Positions 16,771 to 24,236 of a stretch of 64,000 nucleotides of DNA are shown here, one piece after another (position 1 is the stretch's first letter; each line of letters opens with the position of its first letter). Under the pieces are notes generated by a model. That model was not told the origin of the DNA. It did not search any database and was given only the letters and a program-made list of their open reading frames with translations. This DNA comes from Limnohabitans sp. WS1 (GTDB lineage: Bacteria; Pseudomonadota; Gammaproteobacteria; Burkholderiales; Burkholderiaceae_C): assembly GCF_003063265.1 (NCBI RefSeq), contig NZ_NERU01000003.1:124001-188000 (forward strand), in the 5' to 3' direction. The translations under genes and the position numbers were made by a program.

Positions 16771-18012
16771 ATGTTGCCTACCGCCTACAAGACCTCGTTG
16801 TACGACCATGCCCGCCTGTGGTGGCAAGAGCTTTGTGCCTTTCCCTGGCGTCAGATGGCGGGTGTTTTGGCCCGGCGTTTTCGAGATGCTCGCCTGGGGG
16901 TGAGCGCGGGCTCATTGACCTTCACCACCATGCTGGCCATCGTGCCGCTGTTTGCGGTGGGCCTGGCCGTGTTTGCGGCGTTTCCGGTGTTTGGCAAGTT
17001 CCAGGACACGATCCAGCGTTGGTTGGTTGAAAGTCTGGTGCCCGAGAGCATTGCCCGCCAGGTGCTGAGCTATTTGACGCAGTTTTCGCGAAAAGCCAGC
17101 CGCCTGGGTTCGGTGGGTTTGGTCGCGGTGTTGATGTCGGCCGTGGTTTTGATGGTCACGATCGAGCGCACCTTGGGCCAGATTTGGGGCTTGCAACGCC
17201 AGCGGCCATTGCCACAAAGGGTCTTGCTGTACTGGTCGGCCATCACCCTGGGGCCTTTGTTTTTGGGGGCCAGCCTGGCCATCACCTCGTATGTGGTCAC
17301 CGCCTCGCAAAATGTGGTGGATGTCTTGCCCGGCCCGATTCGGTGGTTGCTCGACAGTTTTGAGTTTGTGTTGCTCACGGCCTGTGTGAGTGGTTTGTAT
17401 TTTTATGTGCCCTTTACCCGCGTGCGCTGGCGCCATGCCATCACGGCAGGTTTTTTGGTGGCAGCGGGGCTGGAGTTGGCCAAAAAAGGCATGGCCGTTT
17501 ACCTGCTGCAAGTGCCGACCTACTCGCTGATTTACGGCGCCTTCGCTGCGCTGCCTATTTTGTTGGTCTGGATTTACGTGACCTGGCTGCTGGTGCTGCT
17601 GGGCGCGGTGCTGGCCGCCAGCTTGCCCGAGTTGGGTCGCCCAGAGTGGCGCAAACCAGACGGCGCGGGCTGGTCCTTCAGGCTGGCGCTGGAGGTCTTG
17701 GCCGAGTTGAACGCCGCCAAGGCGTCAGAGCGGCGGGGTTTGAGCACCGATGATCTGGCCAAGCGCTTGCGGGTGGAGTTGAGCGAGCTGCGCCAGGTGC
17801 TGGAGGTTTTGCGTGGCCTCGATTGGGTAGGACGCCTGACCGAGCAAAACGACCAGGGCCAAGCCCGGCAGGTCTTGTTGGTCGACCCTGCGCTGGCCAC
17901 GGTGGCCCCGCTGGCCGACCGTTTGCTGGTGCTGCGGGGGTCTGCGACCGACCCGATTTGGCAGAAAACGGGTCTGGACCAGATCCGCTTGGTTCAGCTG
18001 CTGCCGAGGTGA
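16771..18012 (+). CDS. YihY/BrkB-family inner-membrane protein
   Basis: A 413-residue protein starting at the ATG at 16771. Six or so membrane segments lie in residues 40-285, including the family hallmark region SAGSLTFTTMLAIVPLFAVG near the N-terminus and YGAFAALPILLVWIYVTWLL near 270-290. A soluble C-terminal extension (about 300-410) looks like a winged-helix-type domain (SERRGLSTDDLAKRLRVELS). YihY was once called RNase BN in error; the true function is unknown. Its stop is 4 bp from the convergent DUF962 gene. Confidence 0.87.
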   Translation: MLPTAYKTSLYDHARLWWQELCAFPWRQMAGVLARRFRDARLGVSAGSLTFTTMLAIVPLFAVGLAVFAAFPVFGKFQDTIQRWLVESLVPESIARQVLSYLTQFSRKASRLGSVGLVAVLMSAVVLMVTIERTLGQIWGLQRQRPLPQRVLLYWSAITLGPLFLGASLAITSYVVTASQNVVDVLPGPIRWLLDSFEFVLLTACVSGLYFYVPFTRVRWRHAITAGFLVAAGLELAKKGMAVYLLQVPTYSLIYGAFAALPILLVWIYVTWLLVLLGAVLAASLPELGRPEWRKPDGAGWSFRLALEVLAELNAAKASERRGLSTDDLAKRLRVELSELRQVLEVLRGLDWVGRLTEQNDQGQARQVLLVDPALATVAPLADRLLVLRGSATDPIWQKTGLDQIRLVQLLPR

Positions 18013-18016
18013 GCGC

Positions 18017-18340
18017 TCAAAAACTCACACGCCCGCGCCACATGTCCCGGTACATGACCCAGTCGCCCATGAAGCTGTAGAGCGGGCGCTTGAAGCTGGC
18101 GGGCTTGTTCTTCTCGAACACAAAATGCCCGATCCAGGCGCAGCCGTAACCACACAGCAAGCCATACAGAAAGTACTGCGGTTTGCCGGTCACGGCCAGC
18201 ATGGCCAGACACATCAGACTCAAAGTGCTGCCCACAAAATGCATGCGTCGGCAGGTCCGGTTGCTGTGCTCGCTCAGGTAAAAGGGGTAGAACTCGGCAA
18301 AGCTGTTGTGCTGCACCGTTGGTGTTTCAGTGGTGTTCAT
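18017..18340 (-). CDS. DUF962/Mpo1-like membrane protein
   Basis: A 107-residue protein starting with a GGAGACACGCC ribosome-site leader. It shows the family pattern FAEFYPFYLSEHSNRTCRRM HFVGSTLSL in the N-terminal third and GCAWIGHFVFEKNKPASFKRP later, with two central membrane segments. Yeast Mpo1 is a dioxygenase in fatty-acid alpha-oxidation that uses Fe(II) bound by conserved His residues; the His of SEHSNR, RMHFVG and GHFVFE are present here. It is the last gene of the metY-to-DUF962 leftward run, 18 bp after the P450 gene. Confidence 0.85.
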   Translation of the reverse strand: MNTTETPTVQHNSFAEFYPFYLSEHSNRTCRRMHFVGSTLSLMCLAMLAVTGKPQYFLYGLLCGYGCAWIGHFVFEKNKPASFKRPLYSFMGDWVMYRDMWRGRVSF

Positions 18341-18358
18341 GGCGTGTCTCCTTGTTGC

Positions 18359-19687
18359 TTATTGGATTGAAAACGGTGCGTGCAAAAAGCCGCGAAACCG
18401 GGCCCTGCCGCCGCGCTGGGGCGCTTGCGTGAGCTGGAAATTTGGAAAGCGCTGCAAAAAGCGGCCGATGGCCACGCGGCCTTCCAAACGCGCCAAGCTC
18501 AGTCCCGCGCACTGGTGCACCCCAAAGCCAAAGGCCAAGTGCTTGTTGCCGGTGCGGCGCAAGTTGAGTTGTTCGGGGTTGTCGTAAACGGCAGGGTCAC
18601 GGTTGGCAGCGCCAATGCACAGCGTGACCAAGGCTCCTGCGGGCAAGTCGACGCCGTTGACCTGCGTGGCCTGAACCGCGCGGCGGTTGCTCAGTTGGTT
18701 GGACGATTCAAAGCGCAAAAACTCGTCCACGGCCAGGCCCATGATTTGTTCCCGTTCTTCGACGCTGGCCGCTTGCTTCAGGTCGGCTTTGAGTTGTTCG
18801 CGCTGCTCGGGCCATTCCTGCAGGCTGATGAGCGCGTTGCCAATCAGGTTGGTGGTGGTTTCATGCCCGGCGTTGAGCAGGAACACGCAGTTTTGCAGCA
18901 GCTCGACTTCGCTCAGCGCTTCTCCATTTTCCTCACCCTGAATCAGCCGGGTCAGCACGTCGTGCTCAGGGTCACCCGGGTGCAATCGGCGATCTGCCAC
19001 CAATTTGCGCAGGTAGGCCAGAAACTCGCTCACGCTGCGGTTGCCCCGCTCTTCCTGCTCAGGGCTCAGGGCGGGCTCCAGTGCCCCCAAAATGGCCAGC
19101 GACCAGCCGCGCAGCGGTTCGCGCTCGGCATGTGGCACGCCCAGCAGGTTGCCGATGATTTCCACGGGAATAGCCGAGGCAAAGTCTTCGATCAGGTCGC
19201 CGCCGCCTTGAGCTTCGATCTTGTCCAGCAGGCTGTCCACCAGCAGCACCAGGCCAGGCTCCATGGCTTCAATGGCGCGGCGGGTGAGCGCCCCCATGAT
19301 CAGGCGGCGCACCCGGGTGTGCAGGGGCGGGTCGTTGAAGACCAGGCTGCTCGTGTGGTGCTCGAACAGCGGGGAGACACCGCTTGTTGTGGCGAAGGGC
19401 GGCTGGTTGAAAGGCGCGTGGTTGTATTTGGGGCCGAATTCGACCTGTTTGTCAGAGCTGAAGACCTTGGCGTCACGGTACACCGCCACCAGATCGGCAT
19501 GACGCGTGAGGAAATACGAGCCATCGGGCATGCGCTTGAAGGGCTCGGACTCGCGCAGTGCCGCATAGACCGGGTAAGGGTTGTCCAGAAAGTCGCGCGG
19601 CAAGGCCCGCAGGTCCAGGTTTTGGGCCAACTCGCGGGCCCTGTCTGCCGACAAGGGCGGGGTGATGTGGTCAGTCAATGTGTTCAT
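18359..19687 (-). CDS. Cytochrome P450
   Basis: A 442-residue soluble monooxygenase from the ATG at 19687 (a GTG five codons upstream is possible). The signature regions are in order: I-helix oxygen-binding motif LNAGHETTTN, K-helix ExxR-type LRFESSNQLSNRRA, and heme loop FGFGVHQCAGLSLARLEGR with the Cys thiolate ligand. No membrane anchor is present, as usual for bacterial P450s that need ferredoxin partners; no ferredoxin or reductase gene is adjacent. The substrate is unknown. It sits in a leftward run with a hydrolase and a DUF962 protein, which might hint at lipid or hydrophobic substrate turnover, but that is inference. Confidence 0.93.
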   Translation of the reverse strand: MNTLTDHITPPLSADRARELAQNLDLRALPRDFLDNPYPVYAALRESEPFKRMPDGSYFLTRHADLVAVYRDAKVFSSDKQVEFGPKYNHAPFNQPPFATTSGVSPLFEHHTSSLVFNDPPLHTRVRRLIMGALTRRAIEAMEPGLVLLVDSLLDKIEAQGGGDLIEDFASAIPVEIIGNLLGVPHAEREPLRGWSLAILGALEPALSPEQEERGNRSVSEFLAYLRKLVADRRLHPGDPEHDVLTRLIQGEENGEALSEVELLQNCVFLLNAGHETTTNLIGNALISLQEWPEQREQLKADLKQAASVEEREQIMGLAVDEFLRFESSNQLSNRRAVQATQVNGVDLPAGALVTLCIGAANRDPAVYDNPEQLNLRRTGNKHLAFGFGVHQCAGLSLARLEGRVAIGRFLQRFPNFQLTQAPQRGGRARFRGFLHAPFSIQ

Positions 19688-19727
19688 CTTGTAGAAGCGC
19701 ACCCCTGTGCGCGAACGGCCGTCCAGC

Positions 19728-20546
19728 TCACGGTTTCAAAAAATCTTTGAGCGCCTGCAACACGCCTTCGGGTGCCTCGGTCATGAGCGAATGGCCTGCA
19801 GGCAGCTTCACCACCTTGGGTTGTGTGCACAGGTCAATCAAGCTTTGCGCCGCTTTGGGCGGCGTCATCTGGTCGGCGTTGCCCAGCACAAACAGGGTGG
19901 GGCAGGCCACTTGCGGCATGGCGGCTTCTGCGCCTCGGTAATCGTCGCAGGCCTTGAAGCCGGTGTGGAACACGTTGACCTGCGTGTTGCTGGCCAGCAC
20001 CCGGCGCATCAGCGCTTTGCTGCCGCCATACAGCCAGGTGCCGGGGCCCAAAGCCGAAGGCGGTGGGGCGAGTGTGGAATGCGAGAAGCTGTTGACCATG
20101 TCAATGGCTTTGAAGGGGGCGCTGACCGACAACTCAAGCAGGGCGGGCGACACGCGCATGGGGTAAGCCGTGCCGACCATGACCAAGTGGCTCACGCGCC
20201 CGGGGTGGGCTTGCGCGTCGCGGGCCGCCGCCTCCAGGGCAATGAGCGAGCCAAAGCTGTGGCCGATCAGCGCAGCCTTTTCGATCTTCAGGGCATCGAG
20301 CAAGGCGATGACGGTGTCGGCCGCTTCTTCCACGCTTTGGGGTGGGGTGCCTTCGCTTTTGCAGTGCCCGGGCAGGTCAATGGCCAGCACGTTCCAGCCG
20401 TGGTGCGCCATGTAGCGGGTTTGCAAAATCCAGACGCTGTGGTCGTTGAGCACGCCGTGTATGAACACGGTGGTGGGCTGCTCGGGGTTGAAGGGCTTGC
20501 CGCCGGTGTAGGCGTAGAGCGTGTGGGTGGTCAGTGGAATGTGCAT
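19728..20546 (-). CDS. Alpha/beta hydrolase
   Basis: A 272-residue soluble protein of the alpha/beta-hydrolase fold. The oxyanion region is VFIHGVLNDHSVW, the nucleophile elbow is LIGHSFGSL, the acid region is VLGNADQMTPPKAAQ and the catalytic His is in LPAGHSLMTEAPEGVL. It lies 13 bp after the YpeA-like acetyltransferase gene and 40 bp before the P450 gene in the same direction, consistent with one operon. The substrate (ester, lactone or thioester) is not predictable. Confidence 0.88.
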   Translation of the reverse strand: MHIPLTTHTLYAYTGGKPFNPEQPTTVFIHGVLNDHSVWILQTRYMAHHGWNVLAIDLPGHCKSEGTPPQSVEEAADTVIALLDALKIEKAALIGHSFGSLIALEAAARDAQAHPGRVSHLVMVGTAYPMRVSPALLELSVSAPFKAIDMVNSFSHSTLAPPPSALGPGTWLYGGSKALMRRVLASNTQVNVFHTGFKACDDYRGAEAAMPQVACPTLFVLGNADQMTPPKAAQSLIDLCTQPKVVKLPAGHSLMTEAPEGVLQALKDFLKP

Positions 20547-20559
20547 GATGGGTGGCAGT

Positions 20560-20979
20560 TCAAAGGTCCGGGATCAGGCGTTTGCCCATGCTGACGACCT
20601 GGTCGTCGCGGTAACCCAGCGATTCGTAAAAAGCCAGCACTTGGGTGTTGCTGGCACGCACTTGCAGATTGATTTTGGGGCAGCCCGAGGCCAGCAACAG
20701 GGCTTCGCCGTGCTGCATCATGGCCTTGGCGTGGCCTTGTCTTTGGTGGTCCGGCGAGACGGCCAGGTAGTTCACCCAACCGCGATGGCCTTCATAGCCG
20801 AACATAGCGCTGGCCATCAAGCGGCCCTGCACTTCGCCCACCAAAAACAGGTCCGGGCGCACTTGCAACTTGCGGGCGATGTCTTTGTAGGGATCGTTCC
20901 AAGGGCGGGTCAGGTCACAGCTTTGCCACAAAGCCACCACGGCAGCTTCGTCAGAAGTTTGGTAGGTGCGGATGTGCAT
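20560..20979 (-). CDS. ypeA: GNAT-family acetyltransferase, YpeA-like
   Basis: A 139-residue acetyltransferase starting at the ATG at 20979, five bases after the end of metY. The pattern MHIRTYQTSDEAAVVALWQS-CDLTRPWNDP, LFLVGEVQGRLMASAMFGYEGHRGWVNYLAVSP, HQRQGHAKAMM (acetyl-CoA loop Q/RxxGxA/G) and GCPKINLQVRASNTQVLAFYESLGY matches E. coli YpeA closely and along its whole length. The acceptor substrate is unknown even in E. coli. The longer reading frame overlapping metY is spurious. Confidence 0.87.
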   Translation of the reverse strand: MHIRTYQTSDEAAVVALWQSCDLTRPWNDPYKDIARKLQVRPDLFLVGEVQGRLMASAMFGYEGHRGWVNYLAVSPDHQRQGHAKAMMQHGEALLLASGCPKINLQVRASNTQVLAFYESLGYRDDQVVSMGKRLIPDL

Positions 20980-20984
20980 GGTGA

Positions 20985-22280
20985 TCAGGCCTTTTCTGCG
21001 GCCTTGAGGGCTTTTTTCAGGTCGTCGATCAGGTCGGCCGGGTCTTCCAGGCCAATCGACAAGCGGATGGTGCCGGGGCCGATGCCGCCTGCGGCCAGTG
21101 CTTCGTCCGTCATGCGAAAGTGCGTGGTACTGGCCGGGTGGATCACCAGGCTGCGGCAGTCGCCCACATTGGCCAGGTGGCTGAAGACCTTCAGGGTTTC
21201 GATGAACTTTTGGCCTTGGGCGCGGCTGCCCTTGATGTCGAAGCTGAACACCGAGCCTGCGCCGCGTGGCAAGAGCTTTTGTGCCAATGCGTGCGAAGGG
21301 TGGCTCTCCAGCAAGGGGTGGCCCACGCGGCTGACCAGCGGGTGCGCCGCCAAAAACTCGACCACTTTGGCCGTGTTCTCCATGTGGCGCGCCATGCGCA
21401 GGGGCAGGGTTTCGATGCCTTGCAAAATCAGCCAAGCGGTGTGCGGGCTCATGCAAGCGCCAAAGTCGCGCAGGCCCTCGCGCCTGGCGCGCAGCAAAAA
21501 GGCACCCACCGTGCTCTCTTCGCTGAACACCATGTTGTGAAAGCCTTCATAGGCTTGGCTCAGCTCGGCAAACTTGCCCGATTTGTCCCAATCAAAGCTG
21601 CCGCCATCGACCACCACGCCGCCCACCACCGTGCCGTGGCCCGACAAAAACTTGGTGGCCGAGTGGTAGACCAGATCGGCCCCGTGGTCAAAGGGCTTGA
21701 TGAGCCAGGGCGAGGTGAGGGTGGAGTCGACCAGCAGCGGCACGCCCGCTTCGTGGGCGATGGCGCTCACGGCCTCAATGTCCAGCACGTCCATGCCGGG
21801 GTTGCCCACGGTTTCGCCAAAAAAGAGTTTGGTGTCGGGCTGCACGGCGGCGCGCCAGGCGTCCAGGTCACCGGGCTTGACAAAGGTGGTGCGGATGCCA
21901 AATCGGCTCAAGGTGTAGTGCAGCAGGTTGTGTGAGCCGCCGTACAAAGCACTCGACGCCACGATGTGCGAGCCCGCGCCCATGAGGGTCGCAATGGCCA
22001 AGTGCAAGGCTGCCTGCCCGCTCGATGTGGTGATGGCCCCGATGCCGCCCTCCAAAGCCGAAATGCGTTGCTCCAGAACCGCGTTGGTGGGGTTGCTGAT
22101 ACGGCTGTAAACGTGGCCGGGGCGCTCGAGGTTGAACAGCGCCGCCGCTTGGTCTGAGGATTCAAAAACGAAGGAGGTGGTCAGGTGGATGGGCACGGCC
22201 CGTGCGCCTGTGGCCGGGTCGGGGGCCGCACCTGCATGCAGGGCCAAAGTGTCAAAACCGGGATCGCTGTAACCAGCCAT
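20985..22280 (-). CDS. metY: O-acetylhomoserine aminocarboxypropyltransferase (sulfhydrylase)
   Basis: A 431-residue PLP enzyme of the Cys/Met metabolism family. It makes homocysteine from O-acetyl-L-homoserine and sulfide. Motifs in order: GARAVPIHLTTSFVFESSDQ and HVYSRISNPTNAVLEQRI near the start, ASSALYGGSHNLLHYTL, VDSTLTSPWLIKPFDHGADL, then the PLP lysine in SATKFLSGH (Lys210), and VIHPASTTH near the C-terminus. Length and the STTH end agree with MetY rather than MetB or MetZ. It leads a leftward run (metY, ypeA-like, hydrolase, P450, DUF962). The leader carries the same ribosome-site sequence as the divergent CBS gene. Confidence 0.92.
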   Translation of the reverse strand: MAGYSDPGFDTLALHAGAAPDPATGARAVPIHLTTSFVFESSDQAAALFNLERPGHVYSRISNPTNAVLEQRISALEGGIGAITTSSGQAALHLAIATLMGAGSHIVASSALYGGSHNLLHYTLSRFGIRTTFVKPGDLDAWRAAVQPDTKLFFGETVGNPGMDVLDIEAVSAIAHEAGVPLLVDSTLTSPWLIKPFDHGADLVYHSATKFLSGHGTVVGGVVVDGGSFDWDKSGKFAELSQAYEGFHNMVFSEESTVGAFLLRARREGLRDFGACMSPHTAWLILQGIETLPLRMARHMENTAKVVEFLAAHPLVSRVGHPLLESHPSHALAQKLLPRGAGSVFSFDIKGSRAQGQKFIETLKVFSHLANVGDCRSLVIHPASTTHFRMTDEALAAGGIGPGTIRLSIGLEDPADLIDDLKKALKAAEKA

Positions 22281-22394
22281 GGGGTGTCTCCAAAAAAGAT
22301 CGCACCAGCCAAGGGCAATGGCTGGGCACAGGGTTCATTGTGGGCTATATTAATTCTTCACAAGTCACATTTTGGCCAGAGGAGACACCCCATG
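22278..22394. promoter_or_regulatory. Divergent metY/CBS control region with mirrored leaders
   Basis: Both genes start with the same 14 bases, GGAGACACCCCATG, one on each strand (22278-22291 and 22381-22394), making a perfect inverted repeat that includes both ribosome sites and start codons. A possible + strand promoter is TGGGCA (22323-22328), a 17-base spacer and TATATT (22346-22351). Confidence 0.45.
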
Positions 22395-22856
22395 AAAGTC
22401 AGCGATATTCTGCGCGTCAAAGGCAGCACTTTGTTCACGGTCAAACCCGATGAACTGCTGGCCACCGCCTTGAACGCCATGGCCGACAAAGACATCGGTT
22501 CTTTGGTCGTGATGTCGCAGGGCCAACTCGCTGGCATGCTGACTTTTCGTGAAGTGATTCAGCAGGTGGTCAAAAACGGTGGACAAGTGGGCCAGACTAC
22601 GGTCCAAGAGGCCATGGACACACAGCCCCTGACCTGCACCAGCGAGACGGACCTCGATGAGGTGCGCCGCATCATGCTCGAGCGCCATGCCCGCTACATG
22701 CCCATCATGGATGAGCATGTGCTCATGGGGGTCATCAGCTTTTACGATGTCGCCAAGGCCGTGGTCGACAGTCAAGATTTTGAAAACAAAATGCTCAAAG
22801 CCTATATTCGCGACTGGCCGGGCCAAGATTCGCCTGCCGCTGCGCCAAGCGCCTGA
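22392..22856 (+). CDS. Two-CBS-domain protein
   Basis: A 154-residue soluble protein made of a CBS pair: first repeat about residues 8-65 (STLFTVKPDELLATALNAMADKDIGSLVVMSQGQLAGMLTFREV), second about 75-135 (PLTCTSETDLDEVRRIMLERHARYMPIMDEHVLMGVISFYDVAKAV). CBS pairs bind adenine nucleotides such as AMP, ATP or SAM and act as energy or metabolite sensors. No effector domain is attached. It is divergent from metY. Confidence 0.88.
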   Translation: MKVSDILRVKGSTLFTVKPDELLATALNAMADKDIGSLVVMSQGQLAGMLTFREVIQQVVKNGGQVGQTTVQEAMDTQPLTCTSETDLDEVRRIMLERHARYMPIMDEHVLMGVISFYDVAKAVVDSQDFENKMLKAYIRDWPGQDSPAAAPSA

Positions 22857-22874
22857 TTGAGCATGGGTTTCTGG

Positions 22875-22904
22875 ATTTTTTGAGTTCCTAAAAACTCAAA
22901 AAAT
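22875..22904. promoter_or_regulatory. AT-rich perfect dyad between the CBS gene and the type I secretion operon
   Basis: A 12-bp inverted repeat (ATTTTTTGAGTT, loop CCTAAA, complement). The T-run is on the 5' arm, so it is not a normal intrinsic terminator on either strand. It lies 85 bp upstream of the tolC-like gene and could be a regulator site. A possible -10 (CATAAT, 22934-22939) follows. Confidence 0.35.
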
Positions 22905-22988
22905 TACTTAAAAGACATCTTGGTTTTCTATTGCATAATATTTGAGTACCAAAAAATACAAAGCCTTTAGCCGGGCTTTGGGACTCAA

Positions 22989-24236
22989 ATGACTCATTGC
23001 AATTTTGGACGGGCCTGGTTGGCCTGTGCCGGTTTTTTACTGGTCAGTCCCTCCATGTCTGCTGCGGCAGAGTTGGGCTTGTCCGAGGCCTTGGCCCTGT
23101 CGGCCAGTCAGCACCCTTCTGTCAGAGCCAAGAAGGCTGATGTTCAAGCCGCTCAGGGTGATCAAGAAACCGCCAAGTGGGCGCGCTACCCCACCTTGAG
23201 CACCGAGGTCACCACCACCGGAAAACGGCCCCAAGGGGCTGTGCTTGTGCAGCAACCTCTGTGGGCTGGCGGAAAAATCGATGCACAAATTCGCATGGCC
23301 GAGGCCAATGTGGGTTTGTCCGAGGCGGGTTTGAGCGAAACACGCAACAGCCTCATGCTCCAGGCAGGGCAGCAGTTTTTTGAGGTATTGCGCTGGCGGC
23401 AGCGCCTTCAAGTGGCGCTGAAAAATGAAACTGAGCATCACAAGTTAAAGAGCTTGATCGATCGGCGTGTGGTGTCTCAAATCAGCCCCGTTGCCGATCA
23501 AGTGCTGGCCAATGCCCGCTTGCAACAGGCGGTGAGCGAAAGAATCCAGTTCAGTCGTTCCTTGCAATCGGCCCAATTGGCTTTGCAACAACTGGTCGGT
23601 GTGCCGTCGTCGTCCTTGCGTCAACCCCGTGCCATGAGGTGGCAAGCACAAGATGAAGCCATGGCCATCGCTTCAGCCAAATCTGCGTCAGCCGAGTTGC
23701 AGCGTTTGCGCACCCAGCAACTGGTCACTCAAGCCCAGATTGATATCGCCGATGCCTCGGTCTACCCCACCTTGGTCTTGGCCCATCGCCGTGCCTTGGG
23801 TGCGTCCGAGGTGGGTGTTGATCCCAACAAGACTTATTTGGCCGTGCAGTTTTCGCCTGGCCCTGGTTTGTCTGCCAAAAGTGCCGCAGCGGCGGCACGG
23901 TTGCGCATGGAAACCGTGCTTCAAAACGCGGCTGCGACCGAGCGCTTGCTTGAACAGCAGGTCAGCACTTCGATGGCTGATTTAAAGTCCATCGAACAAC
24001 AACTGGAACCTGCTCAAGCCTTGGTCAGCGCGACCGACGAGGTGGTGGACTCTTATTTGCGTCAGTACCAGATTGGCAAGAAAAACTGGTTGGACGTTCT
24101 CAATGCAGTGCGTGAAAGCTCTCAAGCGGCTTACAGCGCGGTGGATGTGAGCAACAACAAGGATGCGTTGCAGCTGCGCTTGATGTTGCTCACCGGACAA
24201 TTGTCTGCCCACAACCTGGCAGCGCTTCATGACTGA
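22989..24236 (+). CDS. TolC-family outer-membrane channel of a type I secretion system
   Basis: A 415-residue exported protein (signal peptide about 1-27, ending SMSAAA) that forms the outer-membrane duct. It shows TolC-type repeats: LGLSEALALSASQHPSVRAKKADVQAAQGD, the coiled-coil regions with AQLALQQLVGVP, and in the second half ATERLLEQQVSTSMADLKSIEQQLEPAQALV followed by YQIGKKNWLDVLNAVRE, the usual TolC signature. Its stop overlaps the exporter gene by 8 bases, so the three genes are one operon. By analogy with Lap and Bap systems it would be the LapE counterpart. Confidence 0.88.
   Translation: MTHCNFGRAWLACAGFLLVSPSMSAAAELGLSEALALSASQHPSVRAKKADVQAAQGDQETAKWARYPTLSTEVTTTGKRPQGAVLVQQPLWAGGKIDAQIRMAEANVGLSEAGLSETRNSLMLQAGQQFFEVLRWRQRLQVALKNETEHHKLKSLIDRRVVSQISPVADQVLANARLQQAVSERIQFSRSLQSAQLALQQLVGVPSSSLRQPRAMRWQAQDEAMAIASAKSASAELQRLRTQQLVTQAQIDIADASVYPTLVLAHRRALGASEVGVDPNKTYLAVQFSPGPGLSAKSAAAAARLRMETVLQNAAATERLLEQQVSTSMADLKSIEQQLEPAQALVSATDEVVDSYLRQYQIGKKNWLDVLNAVRESSQAAYSAVDVSNNKDALQLRLMLLTGQLSAHNLAALHD

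Noticed and set aside
22875..22904. Considered as an intrinsic terminator of the CBS gene
   Set aside because: The T-run is on the 5' arm and A-run on the 3' arm, the reverse of a terminator.
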